This document shows positions 8,492 to 18,280 of a DNA stretch of 35,622 nt, piece by piece. The translations under genes and the position numbers were made by a program. The stretch covers positions 1 through 35,622 of the forward strand of contig JAJYLZ010000035.1 of assembly GCA_021787395.1 (NCBI GenBank), in the 5' to 3' direction. Each line of letters begins with the position of its first letter. Within the stretch, counting starts at the first letter, position 1. This stretch comes from Chloroflexota bacterium (GTDB taxonomy: Bacteria; Chloroflexota; Limnocylindria; Limnocylindrales; CSP1-4). The notes below the pieces were generated by a model. It searched no databases, was not told the DNA's origin, and saw only the letters and a program-made list of their open reading frames with translations.

Positions 8492-9567
8492 CCGCCGAGC
8501 GCGAGCCCGCGGTCACCATCGACGCCGAGGGCGTCGCCTGCCCGGCGCCGATCCCCGAGGACCAGCGGGTGATCCTGGGCCACGGCTCCGGCGGCCAGCT
8601 CTCGGCCGCCCTGATGCGCGACCTGCTGGCGCCGGCGCTGGCGGCAGCCTCCCCGGGCGGCGTGCTCAACGACGCCGCCGTGGTGGAGGTCGCGGGCGCC
8701 CGCCTCGCGTTCACCACCGACTCGTTCGTGGTGTCGCCCATCCGGTTCCCGGGCGGCGACATCGGCGAGCTGGCGGTCAACGGGACGCTCAACGACCTGG
8801 CGATGATGGGCGCGGCCCCGGTGGCGATCAGCCTCGCCTACGTGATCGAGGAGGGGCTGCCGCTCGAGGACCTGCGCGCGGTCACGGTCTCGGCCGCCGC
8901 CGCGGCCAGGAGGGCGGGCGCCCAGATCGTCACCGGCGACACCAAGGTCGTCGGCCGGGGCGCCGCGGACCGGCTGTTCGTGAACACGGCGGGCATCGGC
9001 GTCGTCCGGGACGGCGTGGCCCCGGCCGCCGACCGCGCGCGGCCGGGCGACGCGGTGATCCTGTCGGGGCCGATCGGCCTCCACGGGGTGGCGGTGATGA
9101 GCGTCCGCGAGGGGCTCGAGTTCGAGGTCGAGATCGCGTCCGACACGCAGTCGCTGGCCGGCCTGGTGGCGGCGATCACCGAGGTCGAGCCCGACGTCCA
9201 CGTGCTGCGAGACCCGACCCGCGGCGGGCTGTCGTCGGCGCTCAACGAGATCGCGCAGGCGTCCGGGGTGGGCATGGTCCTCGACGAGCCGGCGATCCCG
9301 ATCCCGGGCCCTGTCCGCGCCGCCTGCGAGTTCCTGGGCCTCGACCCGCTCCACGTGGCCAACGAGGGCAAGCTGGTCGCGATCGTGCCGGTGGCCTCCG
9401 CGGACGCGGTGCTCGCGGCGATGCGCGCGACGCTGGAGGGCGCCGAGGCTGCGCGGATCGGCGAGGTGGTCGCGGACCACCCGGGCATGGTCACCATGCG
9501 CACCATCGTGGGCAGCGAGCGGATCGTGGACATGCTGGTGGGGGAGCAGCTGCCGCGCATCTGCTGA
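8488..9567 (+). CDS. hypE: Hydrogenase maturation protein HypE
   Basis: 359 residues, related to PurM/SelD. HypE dehydrates the thiocarboxamide made by HypF on its last residue to a thiocyanate and donates cyanide to the HypC-HypD complex. The protein ends in LPRIC, the signature C-terminal Pro-Arg-Ile-Cys with the acceptor Cys at the very end, so the gene is intact. ATP-binding motifs are [13 protein letters not shown] (about 32-44), [27 protein letters not shown] and [16 protein letters not shown]. The first 25 residues before the core are a slightly long lead. It is the last gene of hypFCDE; hypA and hypB do not follow, and the next gene is convergent. Confidence 0.97.
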   Translation: MTAEREPAVTIDAEGVACPAPIPEDQRVILGHGSGGQLSAALMRDLLAPALAAASPGGVLNDAAVVEVAGARLAFTTDSFVVSPIRFPGGDIGELAVNGTLNDLAMMGAAPVAISLAYVIEEGLPLEDLRAVTVSAAAAARRAGAQIVTGDTKVVGRGAADRLFVNTAGIGVVRDGVAPAADRARPGDAVILSGPIGLHGVAVMSVREGLEFEVEIASDTQSLAGLVAAITEVEPDVHVLRDPTRGGLSSALNEIAQASGVGMVLDEPAIPIPGPVRAACEFLGLDPLHVANEGKLVAIVPVASADAVLAAMRATLEGAEAARIGEVVADHPGMVTMRTIVGSERIVDMLVGEQLPRIC

Positions 9568-9590
9568 CGGCGCGCGCCCGCCGCGCCGGG

Positions 9591-10565
9591 TCAGGCGGGG
9601 ATCGGCTCTTCGACGATGGCTCCCCGGCCGCGGGCGGGGACGAGCGTCGCCGCGCCGATGCCCAGGAGCACCAGGCCGAAGCCGGCGATGTCCGCCGGCC
9701 CGAGCTTCTCGCCCAGGATGCCCGCCCCAGCCACCAGTCCGACGATCGGCGTGGCGAGGAAGCCCATCGCCGACGAGACGGGACCGAGCGAGCGGGTGAT
9801 GGACTGGCTGGCCCAGTACGCGAAGGCGGTCGCGAGCGGGCCGCTGTAGAGGATGACGAGAACGGCGCCGATGCCCCAGTGGACCTGCGCCCCGGGCTCG
9901 AACAGCGCGGCCGCGACGACGACCGGGACCAGCGCGGTGAGCAGCATCCAGGGCTGGAGCGCGAGCGGCGACGTCCGCCACGCGTGGCGGCGGATGTGGA
10001 TGGTCGCCAGCGCCCACAGGACGGCGTCGAGGATGAGCGCGACGGTGCCGATCACCTCTGGCGGCGACGCCCAGTCGATCACCGAGGGGTTGACCAGGAT
10101 CAGGATGCCGACGACGCCCAGGGCCAGGCCCACCAGCTCGCCCCGCCGCGGCGCCGCCCGGAACCCCACCCACAGCAGGACGGCCACCCAGAGCGGCATC
10201 GTGTAGACCAGCACCGACGAGCGTCCGGCCGGCACTGCCTGGAGCGCGAAGTTCATGATCAGGATCCCCGCAGCGATCTGGAGCAGGGCCACCGAGAGGA
10301 TGATGGGGAGGTCCTCGCGGGGCGGCCGGCGGAGATTCCGCGTCGGCGCCAGGATCGCCACCAGGGTCAGCAGGCCGGTCCCGATCCGCAGCACGGCGTA
10401 CGTGAGCGGCGGGAAGTACTTCAGCCCCTCCTTGACCACCACCCAGTGGACGCCCCACACGAGCGACAGGAGCACCAGCAGCGCTAGGGCGGCACGGCGG
10501 CTGTGGACCGCCGGGGGACGAGGGTCTGGAGCGGCCGCGGCCGGCTCAGGGGCGACGCCGGGCAC
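9591..10565 (-). CDS. EamA/DMT-superfamily transporter
   Basis: 324 residues with about ten hydrophobic helices in two homologous EamA halves (about 25-160 and 175-315), the RhaT/YdcZ-like drug/metabolite transporter architecture. The first half has the typical SLVWGVHWVVVKEGL start and the second the SPPEVIGTVALILDAVLWALATI segment. The substrate cannot be read from sequence; family members export amino acids, purines or other metabolites across the inner membrane. The GTG at 10565 begins a 25-residue Pro/Ala-rich cytoplasmic lead. Its 3' end lies 23 bp from the end of hypE, convergent. It begins only three bases after the stop of the small membrane protein to its right, so the two are probably co-transcribed. 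Confidence 0.88.
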   Translation of the reverse strand: MPGVAPEPAAAAPDPRPPAVHSRRAALALLVLLSLVWGVHWVVVKEGLKYFPPLTYAVLRIGTGLLTLVAILAPTRNLRRPPREDLPIILSVALLQIAAGILIMNFALQAVPAGRSSVLVYTMPLWVAVLLWVGFRAAPRRGELVGLALGVVGILILVNPSVIDWASPPEVIGTVALILDAVLWALATIHIRRHAWRTSPLALQPWMLLTALVPVVVAAALFEPGAQVHWGIGAVLVILYSGPLATAFAYWASQSITRSLGPVSSAMGFLATPIVGLVAGAGILGEKLGPADIAGFGLVLLGIGAATLVPARGRGAIVEEPIPA

Positions 10566-10568
10566 CCG

Positions 10569-10976
10569 TCAGCGCGCGCGGGCCACGGCGAGGCGCATCA
10601 CCAGCCGGCCGACCCCGTACCCGACCACGATCGGCCCGCCGAAGAAGACCGTGGCCACGACCGCCGAGAACCAGTCCACCGGGACCGGCTGCCCCTCCAC
10701 CCCTGAGATGAACAGGATCGCCGTCATCCCCACCACCGTGCCCACCAGAATCACCAGCAGCCCCGTCCAGCCCCGGGTGGCGACGCCAGCGATCCCGCCC
10801 CCGATGAGGAGCACCAGCGGGGAGAGGAAGATGACCGTGAGCGCGCACGACCCGGCGAAGTCGGTGTGGCCGACGCAGCCCAGGTTGGCGCCGCCGAAGA
10901 CCGCGACGGGGCACGCGAGGGCGACGACCACGAACGCGATGAGGTCTCGGACCGGGCTCGGCAGCTGGGTCTTCAA
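10569..10976 (-). CDS. Small multi-helix membrane protein
   Basis: 135 residues with four predicted membrane helices (near residues 10-30, 40-60, 65-85 and 100-125) and a basic C-terminus. The TTG start at 10976 is chosen because GGAGG (10990-10986) lies nine bases upstream; no ATG or GTG in this frame does better. Two Cys in a predicted loop (NLGCVGHTDFAGSCAL) may form a disulfide outside. No recognisable family. It is transcribed towards, and nearly abuts, the EamA transporter gene, so a shared operon is likely, but the sequence does not show a shared function. Confidence 0.6.
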   Translation of the reverse strand: MKTQLPSPVRDLIAFVVVALACPVAVFGGANLGCVGHTDFAGSCALTVIFLSPLVLLIGGGIAGVATRGWTGLLVILVGTVVGMTAILFISGVEGQPVPVDWFSAVVATVFFGGPIVVGYGVGRLVMRLAVARAR

Positions 10977-10996
10977 GGAACGGCACCTCCGCACGC

Positions 10997-11002
10997 AGGA
11001 TA
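10997..11002 (-). promoter_or_regulatory. Possible -10 element (TATCCT) for the small membrane protein
   Basis: On the minus strand TATCCT lies about 20 bases before the TTG start, so the transcript would begin just at or before the GGAGG ribosome site. The same hexamer precedes the cysteine leader at 32072. No convincing -35 was found. Confidence 0.3.
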
Positions 11003-11102
11003 TCGTCTTACCCCGGGCCCGGTTGGGCCGTCCGGCGCCGCCCCGTGGCCGCCCGTGCGACACTGGGCGCCTCCTCCCGGTACCCCGACCCCCCAAGGAA
11101 TC

Positions 11103-12734
11103 GTGTCCCGCAGCGTCCGTCTCCGCCCCTGGCAGCACGCCGCCCTGGCGCGCTTCAACGCCTCCACGCAGCCCGACTTCCTCGCCGTCGCCACGCCCGG
11201 CGCCGGCAAGACGACCTTCGCGCTGGCTGCGCTCCGGACGTCGCTGGCCAAGCGCCCCGGCCGTGTCCTGGTGGTGGCCCCGACGGCCCACCTCAAGCTG
11301 CAGTGGGCGACGGCGGCGGCGCGCCTTGGCCTGCACCTCGATCCCGCCTGGACGCCGGCCGACGGCCCGATGCCCCCCGACATGCACGGCGTGGTCACCA
11401 GCTACCAGCAGGTGGCGCTCTCGGCCGACGCGATCCGGGCCCAGGCGGCCGGCGCCCACGTCGTCCTCGACGAGGTCCATCACGCCGGCGAGGAGCAGGC
11501 GTGGGGCGACGCCCTGCGCCACGCGTTCGCGCCCACGCACCGGCGGATCGCCCTGTCGGGCACGCCGTTCCGCTCCGACACCCGTGCCATCCCGTTCATC
11601 CGGTACGTGGACGAGGAGGCGGTCCCGGACTACGAGTACGGGTACGGCGACGCCCTGCGCGACGGCCGGGTGGTGCGGCCGGTGTACTTCCCGCGCACCG
11701 GCGGCGAGATGGAGTGGAGCGCCCCGGACGGCGTGGTCCACGAGGCGACGTTCGAAGACCCGCTGGCGAATCAGCTCGCCAACCAGCGGCTGCGGACCGC
11801 GCTCTCGATCGAGGGGGAGTGGCTTCCCTCGGTCCTGCGCGACGCCGTCGCCCGGCTCGAGTCCGTCCGCCGCCACCAGCCCGATGCCGGGGGCCTGGTC
11901 ATCGCGATGGACCAGGACCACGCGAAGGGGATCGCCCGGCTGCTCCGCAGGGAGATCGGCACCCCGGCGACCGTCGTGACCTCCGACGACCCGGACGCGT
12001 CGGACCGGATCGCCGCATTCGCAGCGGGCAGGGAGCCGTGGCTGGTGGCCGTGCGCATGGTGAGCGAGGGCGTGGACATTCCGCGCCTGCGCGTGGGCGT
12101 GTACGCGACCACCGTCACGACGGACCTGTTCTTCCGCCAGGCCGTCGGACGCTTCGTCCGCTGGGTGCCGGGGGTGCGCGACCAGCGGGCCTGGCTGTTC
12201 ATCCCCGACGACCCGAGGCTGCGAATGCGGGCCGCGGAGATCGCGGAGCAGCGCCGCCACTCGCTGCGGCGGACGGCGCGCCCAGACGACGAGGACGACC
12301 CCGAGGCGTCGCGCCGGGCCGAGTCCGCCGAGCTGGCGTCGGGCGAGCAGCTCTCGCTGTTCGCCGCGCTGTCCGCGGTCGCGGTCGGCGACGGGTCCAC
12401 CGGTGAGGCCTGGGCCGAGCCGCTGCCCGCCGAGTGGGAGGACGGCGCCGACCCGACGATCGAGCTGGAGCTCGGGCCGCCCCCGCCGCTCGTGGCGCCG
12501 TCACCCGGCGAGCTGGGCGACGCGCCGACGCGCCGGGCCGTCAAGGACCGGCTGCGCGTCGCCAACGCCGAGGCCGCGAAGGACATCGCGCGCTGGTCCG
12601 GACTGACGTACGCGGCGGTCAACCGCGAGCTCAACCGGCTGGCCGGGATCCGGCGCGTGACGGAGGCCACCGAGGGGGAGCTGGTGGCGCGCCTCCAGGC
12701 GGCCCGCCGCTGGCAGTGGCGGCTGGGAGGGTAG
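11103..12734 (+). CDS. SF2 DEAD/DEAH-type helicase (type III restriction ResIII-like)
   Basis: 543 residues. An ATP-driven nucleic-acid translocase: Walker A ATPGAGKT (30-37), motif Ia VVAPTAHLKLQW, DEVH Walker B (123-126), SGTPFR motif III (152-157), motif V RMVSEGVDIP (318-327) and motif VI QAVGRFVR (346-353) are all present, so it should be active. The C-terminal third adds a charged linker, a Pro-rich acidic stretch and a final helical region (about 480-540; AAKDIARWSGLTYAAVNREL) that resembles a small helix-turn-helix DNA-binding module. The GTG at 11103 follows AAGGAA by a few bases; upstream in-frame sequence is low-complexity. No methylase or nuclease neighbour exists, so it is more likely a stand-alone repair or defence helicase than part of a restriction system. 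Divergent from the membrane-protein gene. Confidence 0.85.
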   Translation: MSRSVRLRPWQHAALARFNASTQPDFLAVATPGAGKTTFALAALRTSLAKRPGRVLVVAPTAHLKLQWATAAARLGLHLDPAWTPADGPMPPDMHGVVTSYQQVALSADAIRAQAAGAHVVLDEVHHAGEEQAWGDALRHAFAPTHRRIALSGTPFRSDTRAIPFIRYVDEEAVPDYEYGYGDALRDGRVVRPVYFPRTGGEMEWSAPDGVVHEATFEDPLANQLANQRLRTALSIEGEWLPSVLRDAVARLESVRRHQPDAGGLVIAMDQDHAKGIARLLRREIGTPATVVTSDDPDASDRIAAFAAGREPWLVAVRMVSEGVDIPRLRVGVYATTVTTDLFFRQAVGRFVRWVPGVRDQRAWLFIPDDPRLRMRAAEIAEQRRHSLRRTARPDDEDDPEASRRAESAELASGEQLSLFAALSAVAVGDGSTGEAWAEPLPAEWEDGADPTIELELGPPPPLVAPSPGELGDAPTRRAVKDRLRVANAEAAKDIARWSGLTYAAVNRELNRLAGIRRVTEATEGELVARLQAARRWQWRLGG

Positions 12735-12768
12735 CCTCGGGGACAGGGTCGCCGCCAGGGGCTTGGTG

Positions 12769-12800
12769 CGTGATCGTTCCGATTTCGCGGAACGATCACG
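12769..12800. terminator. Perfect 13-bp hairpin after the helicase gene
   Basis: CGTGATCGTTCCG (12769-12781) pairs perfectly with 12788-12800 across a six-base loop, 35 bases after the helicase stop. There is no T-tract. It may terminate transcription, but a diverged copy of the same sequence at 17059-17084 suggests a dispersed palindromic element. Confidence 0.55.
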
Positions 12801-12850
12801 TCGGGGGCCGGTAGTTCCGCGATTCGCGAACGACCGCGACTGCTGGCGGC

Positions 12851-12925
12851 GCGGCAGGCGGGCCGCCAGACGGGAGCGGCAGGTGGCCCGCCAGACGGGA
12901 GCGGCAGGTGGCCCGCCAGACGGGA
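12851..12925. repeat. Three tandem copies of a 25-bp unit
   Basis: Units at 12851-12875, 12876-12900 and 12901-12925 (GCGGCAGGTGGCCCGCCAGA plus CGGGA). The last two are identical; the first differs at two positions. No open frame or ribosome site runs through it convincingly. Confidence 0.85.
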
Positions 12926-13000
12926 GCGGGAGGCAAGCCGACGGCCGGCGGCGGAGGCAGGCCCACCGGCAGCCGCGGGCGGGTCGCCGCCGAACGTGAT

Positions 13001-13028
13001 GAGGCCCCTCCGTCGCCGGAGGGGCCTC
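13001..13028 (-). terminator. GC-rich hairpin terminator of the NCS1 transporter gene
   Basis: GAGGCCCCTCCG (13001-13012) pairs perfectly with 13017-13028 over a TCGC loop, 26 bases beyond the transporter stop on the minus strand. No T-run follows, as is common in very GC-rich genomes. Confidence 0.65.
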
Positions 13029-13053
13029 GGTTGCGCTGACGCGAGTGGGGGAG

Positions 13054-14607
<1,554 letters not shown>

Positions 14608-15111
14608 AGAGCCTCCCTCTGGATGTGACCGGTGCCTCGCACCATCGACGGGCGACGCGCCAGATCCCCGTGGCCCCGGAGCCCTCCTGCCCGCGTCCTC
14701 AACGCTGGCACCTCCGTCGGCAGACGCGCGAGGCGCGCCCTGGGGTCAGGCATCGGGTCCCCCGGGGACCGGCAGGGTGGGGGCGGCGACGGGCAGGGCG
14801 CGGGCCCGGCGAGCGGCACCGCTCGACGTGGCGTCGAGGCGGTGTTGAGGCTCGGCGGCCGGTGCCTGGTGCACGTTCACCCTTGCACGATCGCGGACCT
14901 CGACGACTGGACGTCGCGAGTCGGTCCTCGGCCCTCGGCCACACGGCCGACGGTGGACCTTGGCACCGGATTGTGCGCCGCCGAGGAATGAATGTCTCGA
15001 CGATCCTGCACGTCGCGGCGGGCCGCTCCGCTCTCGTGGGCGGACTCCGCGCTCAGACGAGAGCGGGCCCGGCCGCCTCGCGACGACCGGGCCCGCCCGC
15101 TCCTCCAAGCC
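14608..15111. other. 504-bp gap between preA-like and transporter genes
   Basis: No credible gene: frames on either strand are Arg/Pro/Gly-rich. The right end holds the hairpin at 15063-15096. A locally AT-richer patch around 14970-15000 is the most likely place for the transporter's promoter, but I see no clear -35/-10 pair. Confidence 0.5.
15063..15096 (-). terminator. Hairpin just past the preA-like gene
   Basis: GCGGGCCCGG (15063-15072) pairs perfectly with CCGGGCCCGC (15087-15096) around a 14-base loop, 16 bases after the stop on the minus strand. No T-tract. It suggests that the downstream transporter has its own promoter. Confidence 0.55.
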
Positions 15112-16239
15112 CTAGGCGGACACGTGCGCCGGGGCGTAGCCCTCGGCCTCCTCCTCGTGCCCGCCGTGATAGTCAGACCCGCCCGGCCGCCGGATGTCCG
15201 ACTGGGCCACGATCCGGTCGCGGCGCAGGCCGCGGAAGTCGTCGAGACGGGTCCAGCCGCGATCGGCATGCCGGTCGAGGAACGCGGCCATGCCCGTGGT
15301 GAGGTCGCGGATGATGTTGGGGCCGATCGCGTGGTCGAGCATGGCGGCCGTGGCCACCTGGACCGTGCCGCAGCCCAGGAGGAAGTAGTCGAGCGCCTGC
15401 GCCCACCCCGAGATGCCGCCGATGCCGCTGAACTCCCGGTCGGGGAATGCCTTCGTCAGTTCAGCCATCTTGGCCAGCGACAGCGGCAGGATCGCCGGCC
15501 CGCCCATTCCGCCGGACGACACCAGCCCGTCCACGTTGACCTCGAACTCGAGCGTGTCCGGGTCGATCAGCGGCAGGGCCGGGAACGTGTTGGACGAGGT
15601 GATCGCATGGGCGCCGCCGCGGAACGTGGCCTCGGCCTCCTCCACGATGTTGGCCGTGGCCGGGGTGAGCTTGACCCAGACGGGGACCTTGGCGGCCTGC
15701 CTGACCGCCATGGTCGAGGTGGAGCACAGGACCGGGTCCTTGCCCACGTTGGAGCCCATGTCCACCCGGTCCATGTGCGGGCAGCTGAAGTTGAGCTCGA
15801 TGGCGTCGGCGCCGGCCTCCTGCACGCCACGCGTGAGCGTCTGCCAGTTGTCGAACTCCTTGTCGTCCCCGGAGCCGGCCATGATCGAGGCGACCAGCAC
15901 GCGGTCCGGCCAGTTGCGCTTGAGCCGCTCGATCCGCGGCAGCCACCAGTCGAGCGGCTTGTCGCTGATCAGTTCCCAGTTCCACGAGGCCATCAGGGTC
16001 GCGTCGGGGCGCTTCGCCATCGAGGTGCGGTTGGTCGCCGGGTCGGTGCGCAGGAACTTGGTCTTGGGGCCGGCCACGTTGACCACGGGGTGGAGCCCGA
16101 TGGTCTTGGTGACCACCCCGCCCCAGCCGGCCTCGAAGGCCCGCTCGATGTTGCTCTCGGATTCGGTCGGGGGCGCCGATGCGAGCAGGAACGGGTTGAC
16201 GAAGGGGATCCCCGTGAAGCGCGTGGACAGGTCGGCCAC
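15112..16239 (-). CDS. preA: PreA-like dihydropyrimidine dehydrogenase catalytic subunit
   Basis: 375 residues, an FMN TIM-barrel of the dihydroorotate dehydrogenase superfamily. Closest pattern is PreA, which reduces uracil or thymine at the 5,6 double bond: SAPPTESESNIERAFEAGWG (21-40), the active-site Cys in LNFSCPHM (C153), KLTPATANI, ITSSNTF, the SGIGGISGW phosphate/FMN loop and GCGTVQVATAAM. E. coli PreA has about 410 residues with a two-[4Fe-4S] C-terminal domain; here the chain stops after the barrel with EGYAPAHVSA and has no Cys cluster. No PreT flavoprotein gene is nearby, so its electron partner is unknown. The GTG start at 16239 follows GAGGA; upstream codons are low-complexity. 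Oxidation of dihydropyrimidines or another enone substrate cannot be excluded. Confidence 0.82.
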   Translation of the reverse strand: MADLSTRFTGIPFVNPFLLASAPPTESESNIERAFEAGWGGVVTKTIGLHPVVNVAGPKTKFLRTDPATNRTSMAKRPDATLMASWNWELISDKPLDWWLPRIERLKRNWPDRVLVASIMAGSGDDKEFDNWQTLTRGVQEAGADAIELNFSCPHMDRVDMGSNVGKDPVLCSTSTMAVRQAAKVPVWVKLTPATANIVEEAEATFRGGAHAITSSNTFPALPLIDPDTLEFEVNVDGLVSSGGMGGPAILPLSLAKMAELTKAFPDREFSGIGGISGWAQALDYFLLGCGTVQVATAAMLDHAIGPNIIRDLTTGMAAFLDRHADRGWTRLDDFRGLRRDRIVAQSDIRRPGGSDYHGGHEEEAEGYAPAHVSA

Positions 16240-16550
16240 TGGGCATCGTCCTCGTGCGGCCGCCTCACGCCGGCGGCAACGGAAACGGGAATGGTCAGGC
16301 CACGATGCCCGCCAGAACAGGGCCACACGTCACATCGGCCCTGCCTGTGCCACGGCTCGCGCCCCGGCGCCCGCGGCTGCGGTCCCGCCCGCGTGGCCAG
16401 CGCCCGCCGCCCCCATCCCCGCGGCCTCCGCGCCCGGCGCCGCCAACGCTCACGAGCGGGGTGCAGGTCGCCGGCGGCGCGCTCTACGGGCGGCCCCCGA
16501 TCCCGGTCGCCGCGCGGCTGCCGCGCATCGTCCGGGCCATGGGCGGGGAG

Positions 16551-16569
16551 GTTTCCGGAAGGAGCGAAC
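16551..16569 (-). repeat. Inverted second copy of a 19-nt sequence
   Basis: The reverse complement of this stretch, GTTCGCTCCTTCCGGAAAC, is identical to 1374-1392. Flanks differ. The element contains the palindrome TTCCGGAA. Both copies sit in non-coding gaps. Confidence 0.7.
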
Positions 16570-16890
16570 GCCAAGCCCAGCGCCGCCCGAGGTGCAGCCC
16601 CGCATCGCGGGCAACCGCGTCGCCCTCACGCCACCGGCCGCCGGCCGAGCCGCGCAGGCTGGCGGCTGGGCAACGGATGGACGACGACCCCGAGCGCGCC
16701 GACCCATCGGCGACGTCCGGGCCGGCGGGCTGGCCAGGCCCCGGGGCGTCCAGCGGCGGGCCCGAGGCGTCCAGCGGCGGCGGAACCGCCGCGTCGTTCG
16801 GAAGGTGCGGAATCCGCGGCGCTCTGGCCGCCTGCGCGAAGGTGGCGGACCGCGCCGGCCGCGGACAGTACTGGCGGCGTGGTCGGCGGC

Positions 16891-16963
16891 GGCGCCCGGC
16901 CCGGTGACAGGACTGGCGGCGGCGCCCGGCCCGGTGACAGGACTGGCGGCGGCGCCCGGCCCG
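16891..16963. repeat. 30-bp tandem repeat, two and a half copies
   Basis: Unit GGCGCCCGGCCCGGTGACAG plus ten bases at 16891-16920 and 16921-16950 (identical), followed by a partial copy to 16963. A period divisible by three means it could lie in a frame, but no frame across it looks coding. Confidence 0.8.
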
Positions 16964-17058
16964 ACGCCTCGGCCGGCGTCCGGGCTGGACTGGCAGGCGG
17001 CCGTCTGGCGGGCGGTCGGGCGCCGAGGCCGGGCCGGAACCCGGCCACGGGCGCCGGG

Positions 17059-17084
17059 GATCGTTCCGCGAGATTGGAACCATC
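17059..17084. repeat. Degenerate copy of the 12769-12800 palindrome
   Basis: GATCGTTCCGCGAGATTGGA followed by ACCATC matches the reverse strand of the hairpin at 12769-12800 at nearly every position, with its arms GATCGTTCC and GGAACCATC differing from perfect pairing by one base. Two copies in separate gaps suggest a mobile or recurrent palindromic element. Confidence 0.55.
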
Positions 17085-17270
17085 CGGAGATGGCATCCGG
17101 CACGCGCCCCCGGGGCGCCAGGGCAGGACGCGGGCGCTGGCGACCACCGGCAGCCCGGTACACTCGAGGTGCCGGCCCGGCGACCGGCCGCCGCCAGCCG
17201 CCGCCAGCCGCGAAGGGCGCCGCGAGGGCCGCCCCAGCCACCGGCCGCCACGCCGCGAGGAGGAACCCCC

Positions 17271-18254
17271 ATGGAGCACCGCAGGCTCGGCAAGACCGGC
17301 CGCACCGTCTCGGTCATCGGCTTCGGGGCGTGGGCGATCGGCGGCGACTGGGGTCGTCGTGACGACGCGACGGCGCTCAGCGCCCTGCACGCCGCGGCCG
17401 ACGCGGGCGTGGACCTGATCGACACCGCGGACGTGTACGGCGACGGGCACAGCGAGCGGCTGATCGGCCGCTTCCTGCGGGAGCGCCCCGGCGAGACGTT
17501 CTTCGTGGCCACCAAGATGGGCCGCCGCGTGCCCCAGCTGCCCGAGAACTACCGGCCCGAGGCGTTCCGCGAGTGGAACGACCGGAGCCGCGAGAACCTC
17601 GGCGTCGACACGCTCGACCTCGTCCAGCTCCACTGCCCGCCGACCCAGGTGTACTACAGCCCCGAGGTGTTCGCGGCCCTCGACGAGATGGTCTCGGAGG
17701 GGCGGATCCGGGCCTACGGCGTGTCCGTGGAGAAGGTGGAGGAGGCGCTCAAGGCCATCGAGTTCCCGGGCGTCGCGTCCGTCCAGATCATCTTCAACAT
17801 GCTCCGCCAGCGCCCGGCTGAGCGGTTCCTCGCCGAGGCCGCCCGCCGCGACGTCGGGGTCCTCGCACGCGTGCCCCTCGCCTCCGGCCTGCTCACCGGC
17901 AGGCTCCGCCGCGACACGGCGTTCGACCCGTCCGACCACCGGAGCTACAACCGCCACGGGGAGTCGTTCGACGTCGGCGAGACGTTCTCGGGCGTGGACT
18001 ACGAGACGGGCCTCGAGGTGGTGGAGGCGCTCCGCGGCCTCGTCCCCCAGGGCGCGACGCTGGCCCAGGCCGCGCTTCGCTGGATCCTGATGCACGACGG
18101 CGTGACCGCCACCATCCCGGGTGCGAAGTCGCCCGAGCAGGCAGCGGCCAATGCCGCCGCCGCCGATCTGGCGCCGCTGCCGCCGGCGACGATGGAGCGC
18201 GTCCGCGAGCTCTACGACGCGCGGATCCGGCCGCTCGTCCACCAGCGCTGGTAG
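17271..18254 (+). CDS. Aldo/keto reductase
   Basis: 327 residues, NADPH-dependent oxidoreductase TIM-barrel of the AKR superfamily. The catalytic tetrad is complete: D51 and Y56 in DTADVYG, K82 in ATKMG, H121 in LVQLHCPP. The N-terminal RRLGKTGRTVSVIGFGAWAI and the C-terminal IPGAKSPEQAAAN (NADP phosphate site) are typical of the AKR11/12 or YajO/Tas-like groups. Substrate unknown; reduction of aldehydes or ketones in the cytoplasm is the family role. The ATG at 17271 has an excellent ribosome site (GAGGAGGA). It stands alone after the 1-kb gap; the next gene converges on it. Confidence 0.93.
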   Translation: MEHRRLGKTGRTVSVIGFGAWAIGGDWGRRDDATALSALHAAADAGVDLIDTADVYGDGHSERLIGRFLRERPGETFFVATKMGRRVPQLPENYRPEAFREWNDRSRENLGVDTLDLVQLHCPPTQVYYSPEVFAALDEMVSEGRIRAYGVSVEKVEEALKAIEFPGVASVQIIFNMLRQRPAERFLAEAARRDVGVLARVPLASGLLTGRLRRDTAFDPSDHRSYNRHGESFDVGETFSGVDYETGLEVVEALRGLVPQGATLAQAALRWILMHDGVTATIPGAKSPEQAAANAAAADLAPLPPATMERVRELYDARIRPLVHQRW

Positions 18255-18280
18255 CGGGCCGCGGTCGCCAACGCCCGGCG

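Larger units (their letters stand above)
12735..13053. other. 319-bp gap between convergent genes, repeat-rich
   Basis: No gene seen. From left to right it holds a perfect 13-bp hairpin (12769-12800), a second imperfect palindrome with the same GTTCCGCGA core (about 12814-12833), a three-copy 25-bp tandem repeat (12851-12925) and a strong 12-bp hairpin (13001-13028) next to the end of the transporter gene. Confidence 0.7.
16240..17270. other. 1,031-bp gap between divergent genes, no gene recognised
   Basis: Neither strand carries a frame with protein-like composition or a ribosome site. It contains an inverted copy (16551-16569) of the 19-nt sequence at 1374-1392, a 30-bp tandem repeat (16891-16963) and a degenerate copy (17059-17084) of the hairpin at 12769-12800. 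A weak TACACT hexamer at 17159-17164 could be the -10 of the aldo/keto reductase gene. The length is unusual for this otherwise compact window. Confidence 0.55.

Noticed and set aside
11103-12734. Reading the helicase as part of a restriction-modification system
   Set aside because: No methylase, specificity or nuclease gene is adjacent, and the protein lacks a recognisable nuclease motif.
14992-17418. Long plus-strand frame spanning the gap before the aldo/keto reductase
   Set aside because: Runs antisense to the PreA-like gene and then through repeats; composition is Arg/Pro/Gly-rich. The GAGG before its ATG is probably chance.
17555-17590. Another copy of the GTTCCGCGA palindrome
   Set aside because: It lies inside the aldo/keto reductase coding sequence and is explained by its codons.
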